64,000 nucleotides of DNA from Bacillota bacterium (GCA_023459335.1 JAEWUO010000028.1:1-64000), one strand, 5' to 3'. Positions 8,483-17,403 are shown, numbered from the stretch's first letter. Program-made: numbers and translations. The notes: generated by a model not told the origin, from the letters alone.

Positions 8483-9535
8483 ATGAACATCGTAGTCCTC
8501 GCTGGCGGCCTCTCGCCGGAACGCGACGTCTCGCTCTCCACAGGAACCATGGTAACCAACGCGCTGCGCAAAAAAGGGCATCGCGCTATTCTTATCGACC
8601 TTTTCTTCGGCATGGAATCGCTGCCCGATCCAATCGGGCAGATATTCGAGATTGAAGGATTCCTGCCGCCGTTTTCCGTACCGGAGATCGCGCCGGATCT
8701 TGCGTCCGTGAAGGCCGCGAGAACGTGCGGATTTTCCGGGCAGATCGGCAGCGGCATATTGGAGCTCTGCCGCGCGGCGGATCTCGTTTTCCTTGCGCTG
8801 CACGGCGGCGTCGGGGAAAACGGCAGTTTGCAATCTTTCTTCGACCTCTGCGGCATCCGGTACACCGGAAGCCCGTCCGTCGGCTGCGCGCTGGCGATGG
8901 ATAAAAGCGTCAGCAAATCGCTCTTTCGCAGCGAAGGAATCCCAACCGCGCACTGGGCGGTCGCCCGAAAGGGAATCCCGTTCGATACGGAACACTTCCC
9001 AATCCCCTGCGTAGTCAAGCCCAACAGCGGCGGTTCCAGCATCGGCGTAGTCATCGTGCGCGATCGCGCGGAACTTTCCCGCGCGATCGAAGACGGCTTT
9101 GCAAACGAAGACGAGCTGATCGTAGAAGAATATGTCTCCGGCCTCGAACTTTCGGCGGGCGTACTCGGCGGCGGAGACGAAATCCTCGCGCTTCCGCTGA
9201 TCGAAATCGTACCCAAACACGGCTTTTACGATTATCAGCATAAATATCAAAAGGGCTGGACGGACGAGATCGTACCCGCCCGCATCTCGCCGGAGCTGAC
9301 GCAAAAGGTACAGGAACTTGCGAAAAAAGCGTACCAGGCGCTGAAGCTCGGCGTCTACGCGCGCGTCGATTTTCTGCTGACTAAGGATGGCGAGGCGTTT
9401 TGCCTGGAGGCCAATACGCTGCCCGGCATGACGCCGACGAGCCTGCTGCCGCAGGAAGCTGAGCATTATGGTCTTGACTATCCCTCGCTCTGCGAAACCA
9501 TCGTCAACCTCTCTCTGAAACGGTACGAGCCATGA
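8483..9535 (+). CDS. ddl: D-alanine--D-alanine ligase
   Basis: A 350-residue cytosolic ATP-grasp enzyme joining two D-alanines for peptidoglycan. Visible family features: N-terminal GGLSPERDVSL, the LALHGGVGENGSLQ segment, the ATP-grasp GGSSIGV loop, the omega-loop FYDYQHKY, and the C-terminal EANTLPGMTPTSL with the Mg-binding Glu/Asn. The Tyr in the omega loop is the residue found in D-Ala-D-Ala rather than D-Ala-D-Lac ligases, so no vancomycin-type depsipeptide ligase is implied. AAAGGA precedes ATG 8483. The stop overlaps the murF start (ATGA), so the product passes directly to the next enzyme. Confidence 0.95.
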   Translation: MNIVVLAGGLSPERDVSLSTGTMVTNALRKKGHRAILIDLFFGMESLPDPIGQIFEIEGFLPPFSVPEIAPDLASVKAARTCGFSGQIGSGILELCRAADLVFLALHGGVGENGSLQSFFDLCGIRYTGSPSVGCALAMDKSVSKSLFRSEGIPTAHWAVARKGIPFDTEHFPIPCVVKPNSGGSSIGVVIVRDRAELSRAIEDGFANEDELIVEEYVSGLELSAGVLGGGDEILALPLIEIVPKHGFYDYQHKYQKGWTDEIVPARISPELTQKVQELAKKAYQALKLGVYARVDFLLTKDGEAFCLEANTLPGMTPTSLLPQEAEHYGLDYPSLCETIVNLSLKRYEP

Positions 9536-10872
9536 AACAATATCTGTTTTCGGAAATCGTTTCCGCCTGCGGCGGCCAGTTTTTCGGCGAACGGACACTG
9601 CTGAACGAATCCGTGACGGATATTGTCATCGACAGCAGAAACGCGACGGCCGGGTCGTTGTTCGTCGCGATCATCGGGGAGGTTCACGACGGGCATAATT
9701 TCATCCCCGTCGCGCGGGGGAACGGCGCCGCACTCGTCGTCTCCGACCGCAAACTCGAGAAAGAGCCGTATATTCTCGTGTCGGACACGCTCCGCGCGCT
9801 GCACGACATCGCGCGCCGTTATCGCGAAAAATTCCGCATTCCGGTGATCGGGCTGACCGGCAGCGCCGGAAAAACCAGCACCAAAGACATGGTCGCCGCC
9901 GCGCTCGGCGCAGGTTTTCGCGTGATGAAAACGCAGGGAAACCTGAACAATGAAACCGGCGCGGCTTTGACGATATTTACGCTGGAAGAAAAGCACGAAG
10001 TCGCCGTCGTCGAATTGGGTACCAACCATTTCGGAGAGATCGGGCGAATCGCCTCGTTCGTTCAGCCCGATATCTGTATTTTCACCAACATCGGCGACGC
10101 GCACATCGAAAACTTCGGATCGCGCGAGGGCATCTTCCGCGGTAAAACAGAGATGCTCGCGCACATGCGTCCCGGCGGGCGTGTGATCGCCAACGGGGAC
10201 GATGCGTTTCTGCAGGCCATCCCCGGCGCGATGCTGTACGGGCTGGGCGATCGCTGCGCCGTCCGCGCAGCAGAGATCGAAGACCTGATTTTGGACGGCA
10301 TGTCGTTTACCGCCGTCGCCGGAAAAGAGAACTACCGAATTTGCGTGCCCGCGCTCGGTGTGCACTCCGTCTATAATGCGCTCGCAGCGGTTTGCGCAGG
10401 ACTGCTGATGGGCATGCAGCTGGGCGTGATCGCGCAGGGCATCGCCGCGTATCAGCCGATGCCCGGACGTATGAACGTCCATCGGCTGCCGCGCTTTACG
10501 CTGATCGACGATACGTATAACGCCAATCCCACCTCCGTCGAGGCCGCTTTGCGGGTACTCGCGCGGTGTCCCGGCAGGCGGATTGCGATCCTGGGAGACA
10601 TGAAAGAGCTCGGAACCGATTCTGCACGGATGCACGAGGAAATCGGCCGCCTGGCCGCCTCGCTCGGTATCGAACTCATCCTCTGCGTCGGCCCCGAGAG
10701 CGAACGGACTTTTTTCGGCGCGCTCAATTCCTCGGATGGCAGCGCCTGCTACTTTACGAATCAGGAACGTCTGATCGCGGCGCTTCCGGACTACATCGGG
10801 GACAGGGACACGGTCCTTGTGAAGGCGTCCCGCGCGATGGCGCTTGAAAAAACAGTCCGTTTTCTTTTGTAA
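9532..10872 (+). CDS. murF: UDP-N-acetylmuramoyl-tripeptide--D-alanyl-D-alanine ligase
   Basis: A 446-residue Mur ligase that adds the D-Ala-D-Ala dipeptide made by Ddl to the UDP-MurNAc-tripeptide. The N-terminal substrate domain is followed by the ATP P-loop GSAGKTSTKD near residue 110, the central NNETGAALT and ELGTNHFGEI motifs, and the C-terminal domain with DDTYNANPTS and LGDMKELG. The length is normal. The gene begins inside the ddl stop codon, forming a two-gene operon common in Firmicutes. Confidence 0.95.
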   Translation: MKQYLFSEIVSACGGQFFGERTLLNESVTDIVIDSRNATAGSLFVAIIGEVHDGHNFIPVARGNGAALVVSDRKLEKEPYILVSDTLRALHDIARRYREKFRIPVIGLTGSAGKTSTKDMVAAALGAGFRVMKTQGNLNNETGAALTIFTLEEKHEVAVVELGTNHFGEIGRIASFVQPDICIFTNIGDAHIENFGSREGIFRGKTEMLAHMRPGGRVIANGDDAFLQAIPGAMLYGLGDRCAVRAAEIEDLILDGMSFTAVAGKENYRICVPALGVHSVYNALAAVCAGLLMGMQLGVIAQGIAAYQPMPGRMNVHRLPRFTLIDDTYNANPTSVEAALRVLARCPGRRIAILGDMKELGTDSARMHEEIGRLAASLGIELILCVGPESERTFFGALNSSDGSACYFTNQERLIAALPDYIGDRDTVLVKASRAMALEKTVRFLL

Positions 10873-10895
10873 AACGCATAACTCCAAAAAACAAA

Positions 10896-10925
10896 CAGCC
10901 CGGCAGCGGTTTCACTGCCGGGCTG
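10896..10925 (-). terminator. terminator for the pit/DUF47 operon
   Basis: CAGCCCGGCAG (10896-10906) pairs with CTGCCGGGCTG (10915-10925). A-rich sequence to the left gives a T-run on the minus strand, so it mainly ends the minus-strand operon; for murF the tail is poor in T. Confidence 0.75.
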
Positions 10926-10943
10926 TGATTCTGCCATTGATGA

Positions 10944-11570
10944 TCAGCTGTTCTTAAGGACGACGAGTTCTACGCTCTCCATAACGTCTTCGCACGCGTC
11001 GCAGCAGGCTTCCATCCAGTCAAACAGTTTCGTCCATGTGATGCGTTCCAGCGGTTCCGCGTTTTCGCGATAGAGCCGGCGCATGGCCGCGCAATAGAGC
11101 CGGTCGCCCTGTTCTTCATAATCGTTGACTTTAACGATCGCGTCCGCCAGTTTTCCGTGCGACTTCTGAAAGCCCGGCAGTTCCTTCAGCGCGTCGCGCG
11201 ATTCATAGCAGCACTGTTTGATGATGCAGGCAAACTCCAAAGCCTCCTCGCGTATGTTGGAGGCGTTATACATGTACATTTTAATGACTACGTCTTCGAC
11301 CAAATCGATCACGTTGTCGATCTGCTGCAACAGGAGAATGATATCTTCCCGTTCGATGGGCGTAATAAACTCCTTCGCAAGTTTCTGCATGAGCGAATGC
11401 TTGCTTAAATCCGCATCATGCTCAATTTTATGCATTTCGAGTAATTGGTCATCCAGCAATTCCGGATCAAAATGCTTCAATACTTCTTCGAGATATTCTG
11501 CCGCCTTACAGGCGTATTCCATGTTGACGACAAACCCCTCGAAATATTCGTTGGTCTTCTTCTTTTTCAT
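10944..11570 (-). CDS. DUF47/PhoU-like partner of a PiT phosphate transporter
   Basis: A 208-residue all-helical protein with the acidic metal-binding helices of the DUF47 (TIGR00153, PhoU-like) family: IEHDADLSKH, EREDIILLLQQIDNVIDLVED and a C-terminal repeat of the same pattern. Proteins of this family sit next to low-affinity phosphate transporters and are thought to modulate their activity. It is the second gene of the operon, 50 nt after the transporter. AAGGAG precedes the ATG. An unusual cluster of cysteines (DACC near the C-terminus) is noted without interpretation. Confidence 0.9.
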   Translation of the reverse strand: MKKKKTNEYFEGFVVNMEYACKAAEYLEEVLKHFDPELLDDQLLEMHKIEHDADLSKHSLMQKLAKEFITPIEREDIILLLQQIDNVIDLVEDVVIKMYMYNASNIREEALEFACIIKQCCYESRDALKELPGFQKSHGKLADAIVKVNDYEEQGDRLYCAAMRRLYRENAEPLERITWTKLFDWMEACCDACEDVMESVELVVLKNS

Positions 11571-11620
11571 TTAAAAACTCCTTCCAGAAATTATCTTTAC
11601 CAGCCTTCGCTTCGGATTGA

Positions 11621-12673
11621 TCAGAACACCGCGAGAAACAGCTTAACCATTAAAAACCCGACCAGCCCGCAGCAGGGGAACGTCAGAACCCAGGCGTAAA
11701 CCATCTCCTCGACGATCCCCCAATTCACGCTGCTCAGGCGTTTGCTCGCGCCGACGCCCATGATGGCTGTGGTTTTCGTATGTGTCGTACTGACCGGTAT
11801 CCCCGTCAGTGAAGAAAGCAAAAGGCATCCGGCCGCCGCGATATCCGCGGAAAATCCCTGATACTTTTCGAGTTTAACCATGTCCATGCCAACTGCTTTG
11901 ATGATTCGCAGGCCTCCGATCGAAGTGCCGAGAGACATGACCAGCGAGCAAAGAATCATGAGCCAGATCGGGATTGTAAAAGTGGTCACATCCGTCTGTC
12001 CTCCGGCAAGGAAAGTGCCGAGCAGAAACACGCCGATGAATTTCTGTCCGTCCTGCGCGCCGTGCATAAACGCCATCGCCGCGCCGCCCGCGACCTGTCC
12101 ATATTTGAAAAACTGGTTCGCCCGCCGGCGCTCCATTCGTTTTGTCAGCAGCCTCACCAGTTTTGATGTTCCGTAACCCATCGCAAAGCCCAGTGCGGAC
12201 GAGAGAGCGAGGCCATAGATCACCTTGATCCATGCCGCGCCATTGATGCCGGCAAATCCGTTTTGAATCGCTACCGCCGCGCCTGAGATACCCGCGATCA
12301 GCGCGTGGCTTTCGCTCGTCGGAATGCCAAAATACCAGGCGATGGTCGCCCAAAGAACAATGGCAAACATACCCGCGCAGAGCGCGATTGTCGCGTCGCC
12401 GGCATTCGAGCCGAAATCGACCATATTATAAATTGTCTGCGCAACTGTCGCGTTCAGGAGAGTCATGACGAAAACACCAAGAAAATTAAAGATCGCCGCC
12501 ATGATGATCGCGGGCCGCGGGGCAATGGAACGCGTAGAAATACAGGTCGCAATTGCGTTTGGCGCGTCCGTCCATCCGTTTACCATAATAACGCCGAGAG
12601 TCAGCAAAACGGTGACCATCAGCGCCGGACTTGATATGAGACGCGAAATGAAATCTGTGAAAGTGATCGTCAT
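11621..12673 (-). CDS. pit: inorganic phosphate transporter, PiT family
   Basis: A 350-residue polytopic membrane protein with the duplicated PiT signatures: NGWTDAPNAIATCIST in the first half and VSTTHTKTTAIMGVGA in the second, separated by a hydrophilic loop (KRMERRRANQF). PiT carriers import metal-phosphate with protons or Na+. About ten hydrophobic segments are seen. The DUF47 protein downstream is the usual partner. A GGGGGTG SD lies upstream of the ATG. It is the first gene of a two-gene minus-strand operon. Confidence 0.93.
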   Translation of the reverse strand: MTITFTDFISRLISSPALMVTVLLTLGVIMVNGWTDAPNAIATCISTRSIAPRPAIIMAAIFNFLGVFVMTLLNATVAQTIYNMVDFGSNAGDATIALCAGMFAIVLWATIAWYFGIPTSESHALIAGISGAAVAIQNGFAGINGAAWIKVIYGLALSSALGFAMGYGTSKLVRLLTKRMERRRANQFFKYGQVAGGAAMAFMHGAQDGQKFIGVFLLGTFLAGGQTDVTTFTIPIWLMILCSLVMSLGTSIGGLRIIKAVGMDMVKLEKYQGFSADIAAAGCLLLSSLTGIPVSTTHTKTTAIMGVGASKRLSSVNWGIVEEMVYAWVLTFPCCGLVGFLMVKLFLAVF

Positions 12674-12742
12674 CTATTTGTTGCACCCCCGGCTCGCCCA
12701 ATTTTCACCGAATAAAGTGTATCATAAATACTTGATGAATTC

Positions 12743-12771
12743 TTGACATGTTTTTTATATTTGATTATATA
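12743..12771 (+). promoter_or_regulatory. strong plus-strand promoter upstream of tRNA-Pro
   Basis: A consensus TTGACA (12743-12748) and TATATA (12766-12771) are separated by 17 nt. It points toward the tRNA about 100 nt away and may be a second promoter for it; no gene lies between. Confidence 0.45.
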
Positions 12772-12832
12772 TTTTACTTTTTCGCCCTTGTTATTGAGAT
12801 GAAATTTAACGGCCGCCGCCATTGCTTGTATG

Positions 12833-12861
12833 TTGACATTTTTCCGGTCAAATGCTATCAT
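12833..12861 (+). promoter_or_regulatory. tRNA-Pro promoter
   Basis: TTGACA (12833-12838), 17-nt spacer, TATCAT (12856-12861). Predicted transcription start is about 6 nt before the mature 5' end of the tRNA. Confidence 0.8.
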
Positions 12862-12873
12862 AATCAACGCCGT

Positions 12874-12950
12874 CTGGGTGTAGCGCAGTTTGGTAGCGTG
12901 CTTGAATGGGGTTCAAGAGGCCGGAGGTTCAAATCCTCTCACCCAGACCA
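12874..12950 (+). tRNA. tRNA-Pro (anticodon GGG)
   Basis: The 77-nt sequence folds into a full cloverleaf: acceptor CTGGGTG pairs with CACCCAG, anticodon stem CTTGA/TCAAG encloses ATGGGGT giving anticodon GGG, and the T arm has GGAGG-TTCAAAT-CCTCT. The 3' CCA is encoded. A dedicated promoter precedes it and a hairpin terminator follows, so it is a single-gene transcript. It marks the left edge of the AT-richer block. Confidence 0.95.
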
Positions 12951-12954
12951 AAAT

Positions 12955-12990
12955 CAGCACCGTCGTATTCGATGGTGCTGTTTCGTTTCT
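12955..12990 (+). terminator. terminator after tRNA-Pro
   Basis: CAGCACCGTC (12955-12964) pairs with GATGGTGCTG (12971-12980), followed by a T-rich tail. Confidence 0.8.
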
Positions 12991-13127
12991 CTTTTTTCTC
13001 AAATATGCTCATTTGCGCTAATTTTTTTTAAAAATCAGAACCTATAAAAGCACTTGATCTGGTCTCTAAAAAGTATTCTGCTTAAAAAAGCAAATGATAA
13101 ACCGAATGGAAGGAGGTAGACAAAACG

Positions 13128-13384
13128 TTGAAGAACAAATCCACGGATAAGCAAATTGTCTTTATGTTAAAGCAGATAAAATCTGTTACGCCGATATCGG
13201 AAGTGTACCTTCAGCTCAGTATTATGGAGCATGCGTTCTGCTGCTGGAATAGCAAATATAACGGAATGCTTCCTAGCAGTATAAAGCACCTACGATAACG
13301 AGTAGAAGAAAACTCCAAATTGAAAAATTGGTCGCGGCTTAAATTCTGGATAAGATGATGCTCCTGCTCGATCAGTTGGCGTGA
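13128..13384 (+). pseudogene. decayed IS3-family transposase OrfA
   Basis: From a TTG at 13128, preceded by AAGGAGG, a frame reads KSTDKQIVFMLKQIKSVTP, then ISEVYLQLSIM, then a W-x-SKYNGM segment and SSIKHLR, which lines up along its length with IS3-type OrfA proteins (helix-turn-helix, then W-K-x-KYGGM, then a leucine zipper L-R-x-LEEEN-x-x-LK). A TAA at 13296-13298 interrupts it exactly where the zipper should start, RVEENSKLK continues after it, and a frameshift near 13325 is needed to recover LVA and LDKMML before another stop. A TGATCTGGTC-like left end may lie at about 13055. The element is clearly dead. Confidence 0.75.
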
Positions 13385-13828
13385 TTGCCTATCACATTAT
13401 GAATAAGCGCCGTTTTATACCAGCATGCAAAATGCGCTAACCATGGTATTTCCGCTAGTGCGAACGATCCCAAATTATCAATGCGAATATAAGCGCGGAT
13501 GAACAAGTACCACGATACAGAAATAGTTTTTATTGCTTAAATATTTAATTTCAACATTACTTTGTTCAGCGAATTTCCATTAGCCCGTTATTGGGGAATT
13601 GCCAATTATAGCCTATACTATAAAAATAAGCATCATTTTTTTGATGTTTATTTTATTGCTTTGGGTTTGCCTATATCCACGTAAAAAAGCGTCTGCTATT
13701 CGTTTGCATCCTAATTTTTCTCTAGCTTTCTACATACGTAATTCCGTATTTTGCTCTCTCCGTGTTATGAGTCGAAAACAAGTGGTACAAATTGCATTAG
13801 CTTATTTCAGACATAAATTTCACATGCA
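13385..13828. other. AT-rich spacer, probably remains of the insertion element
   Basis: No intact gene is supported. Between about 13390 and 13530 a broken frame contains KRRF-x-x-AC and PRYRN fragments that could be traces of the IS3 OrfB N-terminus, but the match is too weak to call. A 77-codon frame at 13599-13832 starts with TTG, lacks a ribosome-binding site and matches nothing I recognise. The 12-mer ATTGCCAATTAT at 13598-13609 recurs at 18615-18626. Confidence 0.4.
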
Positions 13829-14821
13829 TTAGCTGTAGGCATCGATCATATTATGTAATTTTACTTTTTCCTCCCTGTTGCAAAAAGCTGCATCAACTGC
13901 ATTATGCTGCAATCTTCTCAGATCATCTACGGTCCAGTCATACAAAGTTGCAACATATACGATCTCGTCGTTCAAATGACAATTCAGAATTTGGGGATCA
14001 TCCGTATTAATCGTTACCGGAATACCGTGTTTATAAAGAGCTTTCAGCGGATGATTCTCTTCCGTATAAAGACCGCCAAGCAGATTCGATGAAAAGCAAA
14101 TGTTTAGAGGAATATGTTCCCTCTTCAGCCTGTCTAGCAGCTTTGGATCATCGATTGCTCGCACTCCATGATCGATCCGTTCAGCGCCGAGAATATCCAA
14201 CGCCTCTTTAACGCCCTGTGGTCCTGACGATTCACCGGCATGTGCAGTTCGATGGAGTCCAGCTTCTTTTGCCCTATAAAACAATGGTGCGAAACGCTCA
14301 TTTGACTCGGCTGCAGCCTCGTTGCCATCGACAGACAGCCCAACAAGGCGACTGTGCGGATGGGCGATCACCCAATCAACCGTTCTTTCGGCAGATTCTG
14401 TAGACTGGGTGCGCAGAAGGGACACAAGAAGGTGGCAATCGCAAAGGTCCTCTGCCGCGGCCTGTTCGAATCCTTCCAATATTCCGCCGATCTGCTCCGC
14501 TAGAGGCAAGTTGGCCCAATGTGTTGGATTTGTAATCACTTCCGCATATGCGATCCCCTGACTGTGAAAATATTCACAGAAGTGATAAGCCAAGTCCCTC
14601 GCGTCGCTGCGGCACCGTACCAAGTTGCAATTCCAGTCCAACATCTCCAAAAAATCCGCCAACGTAGTAAAGCCGAACAGGTCTTCTTTGCTCCTTCGAA
14701 GCGGAACGTGCGCCTGTTCTGCTAATCTCATCGATAGGTTTGGTGTAAACGCTCCCTCTAAATGCACATGCAATTCTACTTTAGGCATAGCCTTTATATA
14801 GTTATGCAAATTGTTCTTCAT
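13829..14821 (-). CDS. adenosine deaminase-family purine deaminase (first type)
   Basis: A 330-residue TIM-barrel metallohydrolase that deaminates adenosine or adenine. The family zinc and catalytic residues are visible: KVELHVHLEGA near residue 14 (two His ligands), HAGES (His ligand), RIDHG and NTDDP (Asp ligand). The length is normal for adenosine deaminase. The C-terminal ILNCHLNDEI segment fits classical adenosine deaminases and the Ade1-type adenine deaminases alike, so the base/nucleoside specificity is not settled. It is the last gene of a three-gene minus-strand operon with an NCS2 purine permease and a second deaminase; a GntR regulator is divergent. Base composition is more AT-rich than the flanks. 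Confidence 0.85.
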   Translation of the reverse strand: MKNNLHNYIKAMPKVELHVHLEGAFTPNLSMRLAEQAHVPLRRSKEDLFGFTTLADFLEMLDWNCNLVRCRSDARDLAYHFCEYFHSQGIAYAEVITNPTHWANLPLAEQIGGILEGFEQAAAEDLCDCHLLVSLLRTQSTESAERTVDWVIAHPHSRLVGLSVDGNEAAAESNERFAPLFYRAKEAGLHRTAHAGESSGPQGVKEALDILGAERIDHGVRAIDDPKLLDRLKREHIPLNICFSSNLLGGLYTEENHPLKALYKHGIPVTINTDDPQILNCHLNDEIVYVATLYDWTVDDLRRLQHNAVDAAFCNREEKVKLHNMIDAYS

Positions 14822-14887
14822 TCGTTCCTCCGTTTACCCTTCTACACCTCAGTCATTTTATTAAGCATTTCAAAGGATTGTTTACGA

Positions 14888-15925
14888 CTATTTTACTGGA
14901 TTATTCTTTAAAAATGTATCTACCCATGCATCGAATCTTGGTAAAAACCGTTGTCCCGAAATTGAATATGCAAAACCGTTACGGATTATATGAAGCATTT
15001 CTTCTTCCGTCAACTCCATGCCCTCCATATCAGTCTTCAGCTCATCGGTCAGAGACATCGTATAAGGTGGATCGTCGGAACTAATAGAGACAGGAACCCC
15101 CCCGCGAAGCAACGTTTTAAATGGGTTTGATTCCATATCTTCCGCCGCATAGGATAGCGTGTTTCCGTACGGGCACATTGCCAGAAGTATGTCGTGATCA
15201 ATTAAATACCGCATCAATTCCGGGCTTTCAGCAGCCCGGCAGCCGTGGTCAATCCGGTTGCATCCTAATTTCAGCAGCGCGTCCCAAATGTTTTGCGCGC
15301 CGCCTTCTTCGCCGGCATGCGCTGTTAAAAACAGCCCCATGTCTTTTGCAATCCGATAACTTTCCGAATGTTCTACGCACGGATGATTACGCTCCTCACA
15401 ATCCATCCCCAGGCCGGATACCATGTCGAGGTAGGGTTCCAGCGCCTTAACAAACCGTATGCACTGCTCTTCCGGAAGCGTGCGATCCAGTCCGGCGATC
15501 AGAACAATCTCAACGCCGTACAGTTCTTTTGCTTTTTTCTGTGCTGAACGGTATCCGTTCATTACGACTTCGAGCGGAATGCCGCGTTCCTCGTTCAGCG
15601 GATAGTCGAGGTGCAGTTCCTGATAAACGATATTCTCCCGCGCGTCTTCTTTTGCCAGCGCCAGCAATACGGCCTCATAGTCTTCTTCATGCTGACACAC
15701 GGAGTTATATGTTCGATCGCATATCATAAATCCGTTTAAACCGCCGCTTGCCAGCATATCGGTTGTCCATGCTCGCATTTCATCGATCGTTTTATGCGGC
15801 AATTTTACATTGTTTTTTTCAGCCAGCGCAAGCGCCAAATCCCACGGAATTGACCCTTCAATATGAATATGATTTTCAGCTTTAGGAATTTCTTCCAACA
15901 GTTTTTTCTGTCGTTCAGATAACAT
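14888..15925 (-). CDS. adenosine deaminase-family purine deaminase (second type)
   Basis: A 345-residue paralogue of the downstream deaminase but clearly divergent. Metal and catalytic motifs are present in variant form: KAENHIHIEGS near residue 15, TAHAGEEGG, RIDHG, and SSDDPPY. The replacement of NTDDP by SSDDP and of the family's usual substrate-loop residues by MCPYGNTLSY suggests a different substrate from its neighbour. AGGAGG lies 8 nt before the ATG. It begins 12 nt after the permease stop, so it is co-transcribed. Likely substrates are adenine, adenosine or another 6-aminopurine compound; the sequence does not decide. Confidence 0.82.
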   Translation of the reverse strand: MLSERQKKLLEEIPKAENHIHIEGSIPWDLALALAEKNNVKLPHKTIDEMRAWTTDMLASGGLNGFMICDRTYNSVCQHEEDYEAVLLALAKEDARENIVYQELHLDYPLNEERGIPLEVVMNGYRSAQKKAKELYGVEIVLIAGLDRTLPEEQCIRFVKALEPYLDMVSGLGMDCEERNHPCVEHSESYRIAKDMGLFLTAHAGEEGGAQNIWDALLKLGCNRIDHGCRAAESPELMRYLIDHDILLAMCPYGNTLSYAAEDMESNPFKTLLRGGVPVSISSDDPPYTMSLTDELKTDMEGMELTEEEMLHIIRNGFAYSISGQRFLPRFDAWVDTFLKNNPVK

Positions 15926-15937
15926 TCGTCCTACCTC

Positions 15938-17308
15938 CTAAAAAATACAGTCGAGGATGAAATATCCGAGAAAAACAAAAGTCAAAACAACAATCGTCGG
16001 AGTTAATTCTTTTTTCCTCCTCGTGGCAATCATGCAAAGCGTGTAGGTCAGCATGGAGAATAATACACCGTATGCAATATTGTATGTGAAGGGCATCGTC
16101 GCAATCGCCATGAACGCCGGTGCCGCAACGGTCACGTCATTCAAGTCCAATGTTGTAATCTGACTGATCATAAAGATTCCGACCATAATCATGGCAGGCG
16201 CGGTAGCGATGCCAGGTATGATCAGAAACATAGGCGATAGAAACAGCGTTAAAAGAAACAAAAGCCCTGTCGTACAGGCAGTCAAACCAGTACGTCCGCC
16301 GGCGGCGATGCCGGTCGCACTCTCAGCTCCATAAATAGTGATTGTGCTGGTTCCTAAAACCGCGCCCACCGCTGCCGCACCGGCCGACACAAAGAGTGCT
16401 TTTCCTGCGCCAGGTGTCTTGCCATTCTTATCAATCAAGTCAGCCTTTGGCGCAACTCCTAAGAAAACGCCCAGGCTGTCAAATAAATCAACAAACAAAA
16501 AGCTGATGATGCAAAAAAGCATTCCCAGTACTTCGGTTATTCCGCCACTGAACATCCCCTTGAATGACAGTTTACCAAAAGTTGGTGCGAGGGCTGTCGC
16601 TGGATTATCAAACGAAAAGACATGAGTCGGCAGTTGAGTATATGCTTGGCCAGTAGCTGGGTTTGTTACGAAAATACCCAGTACAGTCACACTAATGATT
16701 CCAATCAGTATACCGCCTTTAATACCTTTAATAACCAAAACGACCGTAACGATCAGACCAATAAGCGAAAGAATTGTTCCCGGATTTCCCATGTCTCCAA
16801 CCATCACGAGCGTACTGTCGTTCCTCTGCACGATACCCGCAGCCTGAAATCCGCAAAAAGCGATAAACATGCCGACACCCGCGCCAATTGCCTTTTTTAC
16901 GCTATCCGGTACGGCATCAACTATTTTTTGTTGCACATGAATGACTGAAAGTAACATAAAAATGCATCCCGAAGTGAAAACGCAAGCCAGAGCGTTATTC
17001 CATGAAACCCCCATTCCAACAACAATACTGAATGCAAAGAAAGTGTTCAGGCCCATCGCCGGCCCGAGCGCGAAAGGAAAATTCCCCCACAATCCCATCC
17101 ACACGCAGGCAATGCAACAGCCGATTGCAGTTGCCCAGAATACGGCTTTCGTATCCATTCCTGCCGCGGACAGTATACTTGGATTCAATACTAAAATGCT
17201 GACACAAGACAAGAAAGTGGTCAAACCTGCTATCAATTCTGTTCTTACATTTGTTTTCCGTTCGGTTAAATGGAACACTCGTTCTACAAAAGATACTTTG
17301 CCATCCAT
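15938..17308 (-). CDS. NCS2-family purine permease (AzgA/PbuG-like)
   Basis: A 456-residue membrane protein with 12 or more hydrophobic segments. Family features include the N-terminal ELIAGLTTFLSCVSILVLNP, ALGPAMGLNTFFAF and the C-terminal-half FLFVDLFDSLGVFLG motif of the AzgA-like branch, whose characterised members import hypoxanthine, guanine or adenine by proton symport. Start ATG 17308 is chosen because GGGAGG lies 7 nt upstream; the ten extra residues in front are not likely translated. It leads the operon with two deaminases, which implies uptake of an aminopurine followed by deamination. Confidence 0.9.
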   Translation of the reverse strand: MDGKVSFVERVFHLTERKTNVRTELIAGLTTFLSCVSILVLNPSILSAAGMDTKAVFWATAIGCCIACVWMGLWGNFPFALGPAMGLNTFFAFSIVVGMGVSWNNALACVFTSGCIFMLLSVIHVQQKIVDAVPDSVKKAIGAGVGMFIAFCGFQAAGIVQRNDSTLVMVGDMGNPGTILSLIGLIVTVVLVIKGIKGGILIGIISVTVLGIFVTNPATGQAYTQLPTHVFSFDNPATALAPTFGKLSFKGMFSGGITEVLGMLFCIISFLFVDLFDSLGVFLGVAPKADLIDKNGKTPGAGKALFVSAGAAAVGAVLGTSTITIYGAESATGIAAGGRTGLTACTTGLLFLLTLFLSPMFLIIPGIATAPAMIMVGIFMISQITTLDLNDVTVAAPAFMAIATMPFTYNIAYGVLFSMLTYTLCMIATRRKKELTPTIVVLTFVFLGYFILDCIF

Positions 17309-17362
17309 AGAGCAACCTCCCTGCGCATTTATGGACATAAATGCTGATTCATTGATACAAGG

Positions 17363-17391
17363 ATTATATTTTTGAAAATGCGTAAAAACAA
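17363..17391 (-). promoter_or_regulatory. promoter of the purine permease-deaminase operon
   Basis: On the minus strand TTGTTT (17386-17391) and a perfect TATAAT (17363-17368) are spaced by 17 nt. The inverted-repeat arms at 17404-17460 lie just upstream of the -35. Confidence 0.75.
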
Positions 17392-17403
17392 TGCAATAGA
17401 AAA

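Noticed and set aside
8483..9535. Possible D-Ala-D-Lac (vancomycin-resistance type) ligase
   Set aside because: The omega-loop keeps the Tyr of D-Ala-D-Ala ligases and the neighbour is murF, not van genes.
8297..10887. Two long minus-strand frames opposite ddl and murF
   Set aside because: No start signal or family features; ddl and murF on the plus strand are well supported.
13599..13832. 77-codon hydrophobic frame in the AT-rich spacer
   Set aside because: TTG start without a ribosome-binding site, no recognisable family, lies among transposon remains.
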